From Streptomyces sp. BK208 (GTDB lineage Bacteria > Actinomycetota > Actinomycetes > Streptomycetales > Streptomycetaceae): a stretch of DNA of 64,000 nt. The stretch is from assembly GCF_004364245.1 (NCBI RefSeq), contig NZ_SOAV01000004.1:310001-374000 (forward strand), written 5' to 3'. Numbering within the stretch: the first letter of the stretch is position 1; every line of letters begins with the position of its first letter. The notes beneath the pieces were generated by a model. That model searched no databases and was not told where the DNA came from. It saw only the letters and a list, made by a program, of their open reading frames with translations. Shown here piece after piece: positions 56,023 through 63,821 of this stretch. A program made the position numbers and the translations under genes.

Positions 56023-56703
56023 CTACCGCACGCATTCCGGGAGGACACGCGGGGGCCACTGCCCCGCGGCGAACATCCCGAGGGCGTGTGCCCGCGCCAC
56101 GAGGGCGGGCCGGTTGGGCGCGTCGAAACGACGCAGCATCTGTCCGACGCGGTACTCGATGCCCTGGCGGCTCAGATACAGACGGGAGGCCAACTGCACC
56201 GTGGAATCGCCACTCGCCACACCCTCCAGAACCTGCGCGTCGAGGGCGCTGAGCACGGGCCCGCCGGTGACCGCTTCCGTCGTCCGGCGCAGGAGGACGA
56301 CGACACCGGCCGTCTCACCAGAGGGCTGCCTGACGGCGATGGCGGTGATTTCGGCATGAAAACTACGGCCGTCGCCGTCCCGGCCCGTCACCTTCTGCTT
56401 GAATCTCCGGCTACGCCCCGAGGAAAGCGCGGCACACTGTTCCCGCAAATGGCCTGGGGTCGGGGTACGGAGCAGTTCGAGGAGCCCCCGTCCGCAGATT
56501 TCTTCGGCACTCAGGCCGAATTGGCGGGCGAATTCGGGTTCCGCGGCCGTGACCGCGAGGTCCCGCGGGGAGACGTGGGCCGTGCAGGTGGCCGCCGGGG
56601 TCACATGGTCCTGCGCGGCGATCAGGTCGCGGCGGGCGGGAACAGCTGTGGCTGCGGTCTTCTTCTTGCCGGGCGAGGCGTCGGGGAAACTCGTGGTGGC
56701 CAC
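56023..56703 (-). CDS. PAS-LuxR regulator (PimM/FscRI-like)
   Basis: A 226-residue regulator. The N-terminal PAS domain (about 40-140) includes EPEFARQFGLSAEEICGRGLLELL and GRDGDGRSFHAEITAIAVRQP. The C-terminal LuxR-type HTH is LASRLYLSRQGIEYRVGQML, and the end WPPRVLPECVR is typical of PimM/FscRI proteins. The first 35 residues are Ala/Lys-rich. This family activates polyene genes by binding CTVGGGAWWTCCCBAG. Located convergent to antA within the putative island, it is a good candidate for the cluster's own activator of antBA and antCDE. No receiver domain is present. Confidence 0.85.
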   Translation of the reverse strand: MATTSFPDASPGKKKTAATAVPARRDLIAAQDHVTPAATCTAHVSPRDLAVTAAEPEFARQFGLSAEEICGRGLLELLRTPTPGHLREQCAALSSGRSRRFKQKVTGRDGDGRSFHAEITAIAVRQPSGETAGVVVLLRRTTEAVTGGPVLSALDAQVLEGVASGDSTVQLASRLYLSRQGIEYRVGQMLRRFDAPNRPALVARAHALGMFAAGQWPPRVLPECVR

Positions 56704-57389
56704 GGACGTACCGTCCTTCTTCCTGCACGTGGGGGGCTGGGAAGGGTGTCACGGACGCGGAGCGGACCGATGCGCTGTACTGGGTGTCGACGAGCGCCCG
56801 GTGACGGCACGCGCCACCTCGTCGGTGGCCGGGGCCGCAGTTCCGCGTCGTTCCCGGCCGGCGGCGGGCCATGGAGCCGGGATCGGGTCAGGTGAGCGGA
56901 GAGAGCGGTGCCGAGACGACCGTCATCCGGGCCTGCTGGGCAACGTTGTCATCGCTGTCGTTCGAGCCCGGGGTACGGTCCCGTCGACGGGCCGCCCAAG
57001 GGCCGGGCGGGCGACACGTAAGCCCTGCCGAGACGAGAAGCGCGTTCGGCCATGGGGAGCACGAGAACCTCCACGAGACGAAGAGGGGATCGCTTGGGGG
57101 AAGCCTCCTTCGAGATTAAGGGGAGACAACCCTTGAGACAAGAGTTTGCCAGGTGACCTGGGCAACGCGTGAACTCATCTGCGAATGGGCCGAATTCGGG
57201 CCCCACGAACCCCCCTCACCAACAATCCCGCCGGCCCGGGACGCTGCCCCTGGAATGCGCTTGCCTGCCACGCCCAACCGCTTGTCGCCCCTTGCCGCGC
57301 TCCTTAAAGTGCTGACAACTCACCTGCCCGATCGGGCAAGCGGAACCACGGATACCGCGCCGATCGGGCCACCTGACCCGAGGAGGGAG
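56704..57389. other. 686-bp intergenic region
   Basis: No supported gene. Small open frames here lack family features. It contains a near-palindrome GTTTGCCAGGTGACCTGGGCAAC (57144-57166, arms 8/10 matching) and AT-rich patches near 57110-57145. It is the likely promoter area of the XRE gene and perhaps of the PAS-LuxR gene. Confidence 0.4.
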
Positions 57390-58736
57390 ATGCTCGACCA
57401 GCCGCAGTTCGGCCGTCGACTCAAAAGACTCCGGACCGCACGCGGCCTGAGCCAGGCCGACGTCGTCGGCGACGGCATGTCGACGGGACACCTGTCACGC
57501 CTGGAGTCCGGCGACCGGCGGCCCACCGAGCGCACCGTGGCCTACCTCGCCCAGCGACTCGGCGTCGACGCTTCGGCCCTGACCGGCCCGCAGGACGGCA
57601 GGTCCCTGGGCGGAGTGCTGGCCGCCGTGGCCTCGGCGCCGTCCGGGACGGACAGCACCGCGGCGCTCAGTCGCGCGGTCGAGGAGGACCCCGGCGAGGA
57701 CCCCGCCGCCCGCTGGCAGGCCCTGTGGCTGCTCAGCCAAGCCGCCGATCGGGACGGCGACCACCAATCGGAGCGCACACGCCTGCTGGAACTCCTGGCG
57801 CTGAGCCGCTCGTTGGGCGCCCCCGACCTCCACACCCGCTCGCTCGTCCGCTACGCGCGCTGCACACGGGCGATCGGCGACCTGGCCACGGCGGAATCGG
57901 CGGCGACGGAGGCGCTCTCCCTCGCCCGCACCGCGCACCTGTGCGTGCCCGACACCCTCGCCGCCCTGCTGGAGCTGATCAACAGTGAGACGGAACTCGG
58001 CCGGTGGGAGGCGGCCTCGCAGCACGTCGGCGAGTTGGACCGCGATCTGCTGCCCCGGGCGTCTGCCGTACAGGCGGCCGAGGCCCTGTGGACGGCCGCC
58101 GTGGTCAGCAGCCGCAAGGGCGACGACGCGGCCGCCATGGCCCGGCTGAACAAGGCCCTGGGTCTACTCAAGGGCGGACGGGAGGACCTCACCGCGTGGG
58201 CCCGGCTGCGGACCGCTGCCGCCGCTGCGGCACTGCAGATGTCACCGCCTCGGGTGGCCGCCGCGGAGGAGTGGCTGACAGAGGCCGCCTCCGTCCTCGA
58301 TCTGACCGGCACGCCTGCGCAGCTCCAGGAACTGCACACCCTCCAGGCCCATCTCGCCTTTGCACAGGGCCGGTTGGAGGACGCCGCCCTGCTCAGTCGG
58401 ACCGTGCTGTCCGAGGAGGATTTGCGTCTCCCCTACCGTGACCGGGTACGCCTGTCGGTCCTCGACGGCCGGCTGGCGATCCACGCGGGCCGGGTCGAGG
58501 AGGGCGTCGCCGCGCTCCAACAGCTCGCACGACAGGCCACGCAGTCCAGGTACGTCGGCCTCGCCGCTGACGTATGGCAAGCGCTGGCCACCGCTCTGGC
58601 TGCCCGCATCCACCCCTCCGGGGCGGCCCCCTGCCAAACTCGCCCCGGCCGGTCGGACGGACCGCGGTCCGTCCGCCGGCTGGGCACTCGCGCCGGCGGG
58701 GCGGACGGCCTCGCAGAGAGCAGAGGGAAGCCGTGA
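57390..58736 (+). CDS. XRE family regulator with TPR-like repeats
   Basis: A 448-residue protein. The N-terminal XRE helix-turn-helix is FGRRLKRLRTARGLSQADVV then STGHLSRLESGDRRPTERTVAYLAQRLG. The remainder is a helical array of TPR-like repeats (LARTAHLCVPDTLAALLELIN, AEALWTAAVVSSRKGDDAAA), as in peptide- or ligand-sensing regulators. The tail beyond residue 410 is disordered. AGGAGGG precedes the ATG. The target is unknown. Confidence 0.82.
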   Translation: MLDQPQFGRRLKRLRTARGLSQADVVGDGMSTGHLSRLESGDRRPTERTVAYLAQRLGVDASALTGPQDGRSLGGVLAAVASAPSGTDSTAALSRAVEEDPGEDPAARWQALWLLSQAADRDGDHQSERTRLLELLALSRSLGAPDLHTRSLVRYARCTRAIGDLATAESAATEALSLARTAHLCVPDTLAALLELINSETELGRWEAASQHVGELDRDLLPRASAVQAAEALWTAAVVSSRKGDDAAAMARLNKALGLLKGGREDLTAWARLRTAAAAAALQMSPPRVAAAEEWLTEAASVLDLTGTPAQLQELHTLQAHLAFAQGRLEDAALLSRTVLSEEDLRLPYRDRVRLSVLDGRLAIHAGRVEEGVAALQQLARQATQSRYVGLAADVWQALATALAARIHPSGAAPCQTRPGRSDGPRSVRRLGTRAGGADGLAESRGKP

Positions 58737-58843
58737 CGACGGCGCGATGGCCCACCGGCGCGAAGGGCCTGGGCCTCGCGCGGAGCGGGCACTGACCGGC
58801 CGGTGGACCCCCCGGATGTGGCCGTGGACAGTCGAGGAGCGCG

Positions 58844-59983
58844 TCACCTGCCCCGAAGACCTACCGCCAGCGTCAGTTCAAGGACCCGGTGCGGTGATGC
58901 GAGATCCGGGAACAGCTCCCGCACCTGCGACATCCGGTACCGGACGGTCTGGGGATGGACGAACAACGCCGCCGCCACCTCGTCCCGCCTGCCCTGGTGC
59001 AGCAGCCACGCCCGCAACGTCTCCTCCAGCCGCCGCGCGGTCGAGTCGGGCAAGGTCCGCAACGGTGCGAGCGCTCGGGCACGCAGGTCCACGAAAGCGT
59101 CCATGTCGGCGCTCAGCACCAGCTCGGACAGGTGCTCCTCGGTGTCGCGAATGCCGGAGGAGAGGGAGCGCGCGCGTACGGCTCGTGCGTACGAGGCCGA
59201 CGCACGCGTCCACGGCCGGGCAGGGCCCACCACGGCGGTGCGGTCGGCCAGCTGTCGCATGAGACGTGATCGGTCGGCATCGGGGACAAGCAGCACACCC
59301 GTGGCGTCCGGCAGATCGTCGAGGACGAGGGTGCTCGGGTCGAGCACGCGGTAGGCAGGCCGGGCCTGGGCGGCGGGCAGCAGGACCGCGGTCAGCGAAA
59401 CCGGAGGCTGCCACCCGGCCCGTTGAGCTGACACAAGCAGTACGTCCGGGCTCGAGCCGGCGAGGAGGTCGCGGGCCAGTTGTTCCAGGTGGCGCTCCTG
59501 AGCCCGGCCCTGGGCGGCCAGTTCGTCGGCATGGCCCGCGGCGCTCGCGGCGGAGAGCTCGTCGATGTAGGCGAAGGTCAGCTCGGCGAACTTGGCGACC
59601 TCGGCGGCGGGCAGACCCGCGGGTACGGCACCTGCTGCCAGGCATCGCCAGGCCACGCGGGCACCGACGCGGTAGGCGCTGAGCAGAGCGTCCATCGAAC
59701 GGCCGTCGCGCACCTCGCCCCGGCCCAGCTCGTAGGCGGCGTCACCGGCGTCGCCGCCGGTGGCGTTCCCGCTCGCGAGGTCCAGGTAGTGCCCCAAGGC
59801 GGTGCGGACGGCTCGGCGGATGGTGCCGCCCATGCTGCCCGACAGGGCATTGGCGTAGGGAGGAACCTCGTCGATGATCGCCTGGACGACCTCGTCGGCG
59901 GTGGTCCTCAGCGCGGCCCGCAGTGCGGTGACCGTTCTCTCGTCCAGGGCCAGTTCGCTGGCCCTCTGGACTGCATGGCTCAT
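58844..59983 (-). CDS. PucR family transcriptional regulator
   Basis: A 379-residue regulator. Helical sensor part (IIDEVPPYANALSGSMGGTIRRAVRTALGHYLDLA, DALLSAYRVGARVAWRCL), a middle GGDEF-like region, and the C-terminal PucR HTH (LRAWLLHQGRRDEVAAALFV, HPQTVRYRMSQVRELF). The ATG at 59983 follows AGGGA. It is divergent from the ferredoxin reductase/desaturase operon (86 bp between starts) and probably controls it, as found for related actinobacterial desaturase loci. Confidence 0.85.
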   Translation of the reverse strand: MSHAVQRASELALDERTVTALRAALRTTADEVVQAIIDEVPPYANALSGSMGGTIRRAVRTALGHYLDLASGNATGGDAGDAAYELGRGEVRDGRSMDALLSAYRVGARVAWRCLAAGAVPAGLPAAEVAKFAELTFAYIDELSAASAAGHADELAAQGRAQERHLEQLARDLLAGSSPDVLLVSAQRAGWQPPVSLTAVLLPAAQARPAYRVLDPSTLVLDDLPDATGVLLVPDADRSRLMRQLADRTAVVGPARPWTRASASYARAVRARSLSSGIRDTEEHLSELVLSADMDAFVDLRARALAPLRTLPDSTARRLEETLRAWLLHQGRRDEVAAALFVHPQTVRYRMSQVRELFPDLASPHRVLELTLAVGLRGR

Positions 59984-60069
59984 TTCTTGTTCCCTGCGAA
60001 CAAATAGGGCGGCCAGATTCACGTCCTGCGGTCAGGACTTTACGCCTTCGGACTCACCAAGCTGGGGTC

Positions 60070-61125
60070 ATGACGAGTACAGCCCTCCGCAGCAGGGCGT
60101 GGAAACTACTGGAGATGGTCACGACGCCGCTGCTGCCGTCGGACTACCTCGACCTGGTCAGCCCGCTGCGAGCGGGCGCCGACCTGCGTGGGCGCATCGA
60201 GGCCGTGCTTCCCGAGACGGATGACGCCGCGACCATCGTGATCAGGCCGGGACGGGGCTGGCGTGGACACACCGCCGGCCAGTACGTGCGGATCGGCGTC
60301 GACGTCGACGGTGTGCGCCTGTGGCGTGCCTACTCGATCACCTCCCCGACGGACCGGCGCGACGGCCGCGTCACGATCACCGTGAAGGCGATCCCGGGGG
60401 GCAAAGTCAGCAACCACCTCGTCCGCAGGGCGAAGCCGGGCACGCTGATCCAGCTCGACCAGGCGACCGGTGACTTCGTGCTGCCGAAGACCAGGCCCGC
60501 CAAGGTGCTGTACCTGACGGCCGGAAGCGGCATCACGCCGGTCATGGGCATGCTGCGCGACACCGAGTTCGACGACGTCGTCATGGTCCACTGCGCTCCA
60601 CAGCCGCAGGACGTGATCTTCCGCAACGAACTGCACGGTCTGGTCGCGGATACGAAGCTGCGGCTCACCGAGGTGCACACCGACACCGACGGCATACTGG
60701 ACATCGCCCGTCTCGACGAACTCGTGCCCGACTGGGCCGAGCGCGAGACCTGGGCCTGCGGGCCCGCGGGCGTGCTCGACGCCGCCGAGAAGCACTGGAG
60801 CGAGCACGGCGTACCGGAGCGCCTGCACACCGAACGCTTCCGCCCCGGCATCGTCGTCGCCGGTGACGGCGGCGAGGTCACCTTCAGCACGACCGGCAAG
60901 ACCGTCGCCGCGGACGGCGCCACGCCGTTGCTGGACGTCGGCGAGGAATCCGGGGTCCTCATGCCCTCCGGTTGCCGTATGGGCATCTGCTTCGGCTGCG
61001 TCACACCGCTCAATGCGGGTGCCGTACGCGACCTGCGCACCGGCGAGGTCACCGAGGCCGAGCCGGGCGTCCTCATCCAGACCTGTGTGTCCGCCGCGGC
61101 GGGCCCCTGCAGCATCGAACGGTAG
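60070..61125 (+). CDS. Ferredoxin/flavodoxin reductase, desaturase partner
   Basis: A 351-residue FNR-type reductase with a C-terminal 2Fe-2S domain. Marks: WRAYSITSP (FAD), LTAGSGITPVMGM (NADPH), CGPAGVLDAAEKHW, and the cluster CRMGICFGCVTPL with a later Cys. The closest known role is electron supply to an acyl-CoA desaturase, as for Rv3230c/DesA3 of Mycobacterium. The desaturase gene follows after 7 bp. Confidence 0.88.
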   Translation: MTSTALRSRAWKLLEMVTTPLLPSDYLDLVSPLRAGADLRGRIEAVLPETDDAATIVIRPGRGWRGHTAGQYVRIGVDVDGVRLWRAYSITSPTDRRDGRVTITVKAIPGGKVSNHLVRRAKPGTLIQLDQATGDFVLPKTRPAKVLYLTAGSGITPVMGMLRDTEFDDVVMVHCAPQPQDVIFRNELHGLVADTKLRLTEVHTDTDGILDIARLDELVPDWAERETWACGPAGVLDAAEKHWSEHGVPERLHTERFRPGIVVAGDGGEVTFSTTGKTVAADGATPLLDVGEESGVLMPSGCRMGICFGCVTPLNAGAVRDLRTGEVTEAEPGVLIQTCVSAAAGPCSIER

Positions 61126-61132
61126 GAGCACC

Positions 61133-62254
61133 TTGACCGCCATCGACCCCACCGCCCACCTGACCGCGGAGCAGATCGAGGAGCTCGGCCGCGAGCTGGA
61201 CGCGATCCGCGACGAGGTGATCGCCGGCCGCGGCGAGAAGGACGCCGCCTACATCCGGAAGGTCATCTCCGCCCAGCGCAAGCTCGAGCTGGTCAGCAGG
61301 GGCGTGCTGCTGTTCTCGATCTTCCCGCCCGCGTGGCTGATCGGCACCGCCGGGCTCTCTGTAGCGAAGATCATGGACAACATGGAGATCGGGCACAACA
61401 TCCTGCACGGCCAGTGGGACTGGATGCGGGACCCGAAGATCCACTCCACCACATGGGAATGGGATCACGTCTCGCCGGCGGACCAGTGGAAGCACTCGCA
61501 CAACGAGCTGCACCACACGTACACCAACGTGATCGGCAAGGACAACGACCTCGGCTACGGCATCATGCGCGTCGACGAGGACCAGAAGTGGCATCCCTTC
61601 CACCTCGGCCAGCCGCTGTGGAACTTCATCAACGCCTGCTTCTTCGAGTACGGCATCGCAGCGTACGACCTGGAGCTCGGCAAGAACCTGAGCAAGCGCC
61701 GCCGCAAGAACCCGGAGTTCCGCGCGCGGGCCAAGGCCGTGGGCCGCAAGATCCGCAAGCAGGTGCTCAAGGACTACGTGATCCACCCGCTGCTGTCGGG
61801 CCCGTCGTTCCTCCCCACACTCGCCGCCACGTTCACCGCCAACCTGGTCCGCAACCTCTGGTCCCACTCGGTGATCATGTGCGGGCACTTCCCCGAGGGC
61901 GTGCAGGTCTTCGAGCGCCGGTCGATCAAGGGTGAGACACGCGGCCAGTGGTACCTGCGCCAGATGATGGGCTCGGCGAACATCAGCGGCAGCAAGGCCA
62001 TGCACTTCATGACCGGCAACCTGTCCCACCAGATCGAGCACCACCTGTTCCCGGACCTGCCGAGCAACCGCTACGCCGAGGTCGCGGTGAGGGTGCGCGC
62101 GCTGTTCGAGAAGTACGAGCTGGAGTACGTCACCGGGCCGCTGCCCCAGCAGGTGTTCTCCGCGTGGCGCAAGGTCTTCCGGCTCTCGCTGCCGAACAGG
62201 AAGAAGCCCGCGGCCCAGACGCCGGCCCGCGAGCAGGAGCTCGTCGCGGCCTGA
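61133..62254 (+). CDS. Membrane fatty acid / acyl-CoA desaturase
   Basis: A 373-residue integral membrane desaturase. Three histidine boxes are intact: HNILH (88-92), HNELHH (123-128) and HQIEHH (about 300-305), the di-iron ligands. It introduces a double bond in acyl chains using the upstream reductase. TTG start at 61133 behind AGGAG (spacing 4); the frame is open upstream inside the reductase gene. It probably modifies membrane lipids; a role in antimycin side chains is only speculation. Confidence 0.9.
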   Translation: MTAIDPTAHLTAEQIEELGRELDAIRDEVIAGRGEKDAAYIRKVISAQRKLELVSRGVLLFSIFPPAWLIGTAGLSVAKIMDNMEIGHNILHGQWDWMRDPKIHSTTWEWDHVSPADQWKHSHNELHHTYTNVIGKDNDLGYGIMRVDEDQKWHPFHLGQPLWNFINACFFEYGIAAYDLELGKNLSKRRRKNPEFRARAKAVGRKIRKQVLKDYVIHPLLSGPSFLPTLAATFTANLVRNLWSHSVIMCGHFPEGVQVFERRSIKGETRGQWYLRQMMGSANISGSKAMHFMTGNLSHQIEHHLFPDLPSNRYAEVAVRVRALFEKYELEYVTGPLPQQVFSAWRKVFRLSLPNRKKPAAQTPAREQELVAA

Positions 62255-62602
62255 TGCCCCGGCACGGCGCCTCCGCCCGGTCCAGGCGCAGCGGGAGCGG
62301 GCCCTGGCTGGTCGGGGCAGCCATGTCGACCGTGCCGTGACTGGGGATGTGCCGCGGGCCGGGCGGCAGGGGGACCGGCCGCGCCGCCGGAGCGGTCGGA
62401 GTCCAAGGAGTGGCCCGGCAGGCCACGCCCGCCCTGGACTGACGTGCGAAGACGGTCTCTACAACCTGTGCCATGTCGTACCGCTGGACTCGCACGCCGA
62501 CACCACGGAACACGCACCGAGATCCGGCCCAGGTGCGGACCCGCTCGGCTCAACGGCAGACGATCCCACCCTCTGCCGCAGGCCAGAGGCGACGGTGAGC
62601 GT
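62255..62602. other. Gene-free region before the displaced ADH tail
   Basis: About 350 bp at the right end of the putative island. Open frames are present on both strands but none shows a recognisable domain, and no integrase or excisionase remnant could be read. Confidence 0.5.
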
Positions 62603-62667
62603 GTACCACCTGCAGACCAAGAACCCTCCTGGTGTCGTACTCGCCCAAGAAGCTCGGCTTCTTCTAG
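62603..62667 (+). pseudogene. Displaced 3' end of an aldehyde dehydrogenase gene
   Basis: Reads YHLQTKN, then after a +1 shift LLVSYSPKKLGFF and a TAG stop. This is the standard C-terminus of ExaC/ThcA-type aldehyde dehydrogenases and matches the end of the intact gene at 28781 (10 of the last 13 residues). One extra C follows AAGAAC. Codons are typical for Streptomyces (gtg, tcg, tac, ccc, aag, ctc). No start or remaining gene body precedes it. Confidence 0.8.
62612..62624. other. Candidate attR core
   Basis: GCAGACCAAGAAC, the same 13 bases as 28727-28739 in the intact ADH gene. Confidence 0.6.
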
Positions 62668-62678
62668 ACACCCGGGAA

Positions 62679-62725
62679 GGGGGCCTGGCTGGGCACGACC
62701 AGGCGACTTGCCTGGTCAGGCCCCC
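62679..62725. terminator. Nested hairpin after the ADH remnant
   Basis: Outer stem GGGGGCCTG (62679-62687) with CAGGCCCCC (62717-62725); inner stem ACCAGGC (62698-62704), loop gactt, GCCTGGT (62710-62716). Placed 12 bp after the remnant stop, it looks like the original terminator of the ADH gene before insertion. Confidence 0.75.
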
Positions 62726-62805
62726 GTGTGCCGGGGACCTGCCCTCTCGGTAGTGTGTCCGGCCGGTCCGTGCGAGGGCTTCCGGCTGAGAGTGATGAGG
62801 CTGCA

Positions 62806-63214
62806 ATGAGTGAACCGACGAAGCCCGAGGTCGACGTTCCGGAGGGTGACGCTCCTGCCGAGCTGACCATCCGGGACCTGGTCGTCGGGGACGGTGCCGA
62901 GGTGAAGCCGGGCATGGTGGTCAGGGTCCACTATGTCGGGGTGACCTTCGCGACCGGGAAGGAGTTCGATGCCTCCTGGGACCGGGACCAGCCGTTCAAG
63001 TTCGCCCTGGGCAGTGGCAAGGTCATCAAGGGCTGGGAACCGGGGGGTGAGGGGGATGAAGGTCGGCGGCCGCCGCGAGATCATCGTTCCCCCGCGTCTC
63101 GGCTACGGCAACCAGTCGCCCTCCCCGTTGATCCCGCCCGGATCGACCCTGGTCTTCGTGGTGGACCTGCTGGACTCGTTCTCCAGGACGACCGGGTGGA
63201 GCAAGGCCTGGTGA
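62806..63214 (+). pseudogene. FKBP-type peptidyl-prolyl isomerase, frameshifted
   Basis: The first frame gives MSEPTKPEVDVPEGDAP, VVGDGAEVKPGMVVRVHYVG, KEFDASWDRDQPFKFALG and GKVIKGW. The family continuation (RGMKVGGRREIIVPPRLGYG, then SPLIPPGSTLVFVVDLLDSF) is in another frame and ends at 63214. Removing one A at 63038/63039 restores GWDRGVRGMKVGG and one intact gene of about 135 codons. So the gene is broken by a single-base insertion, or there is a sequencing error. The intact protein would be a cytoplasmic prolyl isomerase. ATG follows GAGG. Confidence 0.85.
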
Positions 63215-63253
63215 GTCCGATCGCCCCTCCCCTGCGCTGCGGAAGCGACAGCC

Positions 63254-63670
63254 CTAACGTGGCTTCTGGACCTCGGTGTTCTGGCAGGCGTGCAGCAGCC
63301 AGCGTCCGTCGTCCTGCCTGGTCATCACGTAGAGCGGGGCGCCCTCCGTGTCGCCCTCGGCCGAGTGGTAGACCTGCCGGACCTTGACCGCGGCCACGTC
63401 CGGACGCAGGAACTGCGTGTGGGTCACCTCGTAGGTGACGTCGCCGTCCCAGACGGCGGCGGGGAGGACCGCACGGGTGAACCCGGCGATCGCGTCGAGG
63501 CCCAGGAGGACCTTGCCGTGGGCGGTGGTCCAGAGCGCGTCGGGGTGGAAGAGGGTGAGGAACCCTTCGGCGTCCTTGGCGCGCTGGGTGCGTTCGACGG
63601 CGGCCACGACGCCTTCGATGGCCTTGATGTCGGCCGGGTGTGCTTCCACGTATGCGTCTTCTGTGCTCAT
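63254..63670 (-). CDS. SgcJ/EcaC family (SnoaL-like) protein
   Basis: A 138-residue NTF2/SnoaL-fold protein: IEGVVAAVERTQRAKDAEGF, LFHPDALWTTAHGKVLLGLDAI, FTRAVLPAAVWDGDVTYEVT, and YVMTRQDDGRWLLHACQNT. The family is called SgcJ/EcaC oxidoreductases, but the activity is poorly known. The ATG at 63670 coincides with the expected transcription start of the promoter next to it, so the mRNA may be leaderless. A second in-frame start lies 9 bp upstream (63679). Confidence 0.83.
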   Translation of the reverse strand: MSTEDAYVEAHPADIKAIEGVVAAVERTQRAKDAEGFLTLFHPDALWTTAHGKVLLGLDAIAGFTRAVLPAAVWDGDVTYEVTHTQFLRPDVAAVKVRQVYHSAEGDTEGAPLYVMTRQDDGRWLLHACQNTEVQKPR

Positions 63671-63677
63671 GTGGACC

Positions 63678-63708
63678 ACTGTCGTACCTCAAGTGCGCGT
63701 GAGGTCAA
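63678..63708 (-). promoter_or_regulatory. SoxR-box-like promoter of the SgcJ/EcaC gene
   Basis: On the minus strand: -35 TTGACC (63708-63703), 19-bp spacer, -10 GACAGT (63683-63678). The spacer region holds CCTCAAGTGCGCGTGAGG (plus strand, 63687-63704), close to the SoxR operator CCTCAAG-N4-CTTGAGG with one arm imperfect. The overlong 19-bp spacer is the hallmark of MerR/SoxR-activated promoters. Confidence 0.65.
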
Positions 63709-63771
63709 GGCCGGAAGGATGGACGGGCGGGCTGTGCGGAAAGGCCGGTTCCCGCGGGCGTCGGCCCGTGG

Positions 63772-63802
63772 TTGACCCTCGACCTGGTCGAGGGACCAGG
63801 GT
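63772..63802 (+). promoter_or_regulatory. MerR-type promoter/operator of the MerR gene
   Basis: -35 TTGACC (63772-63777), 19-bp spacer, -10-like CAGGGT (63797-63802). Between them lies the perfect palindrome CCCTCGACC-T-GGTCGAGGG (63776-63794), 28 bp before the ATG. It suggests autoregulation by the MerR protein. Confidence 0.65.
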
Positions 63803-63821
63803 GGCGGACGTGGAGAGCGAG

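Noticed and set aside
56923..57206. Two small minus-strand open frames before the XRE gene
   Set aside because: No ribosome binding site of quality, no recognisable sequence, overlapping frames; treated as intergenic.
62071..62753. Possible integrase or excisionase remnant near the right island end
   Set aside because: Open frames on both strands were read; none contains tyrosine or serine recombinase motifs.
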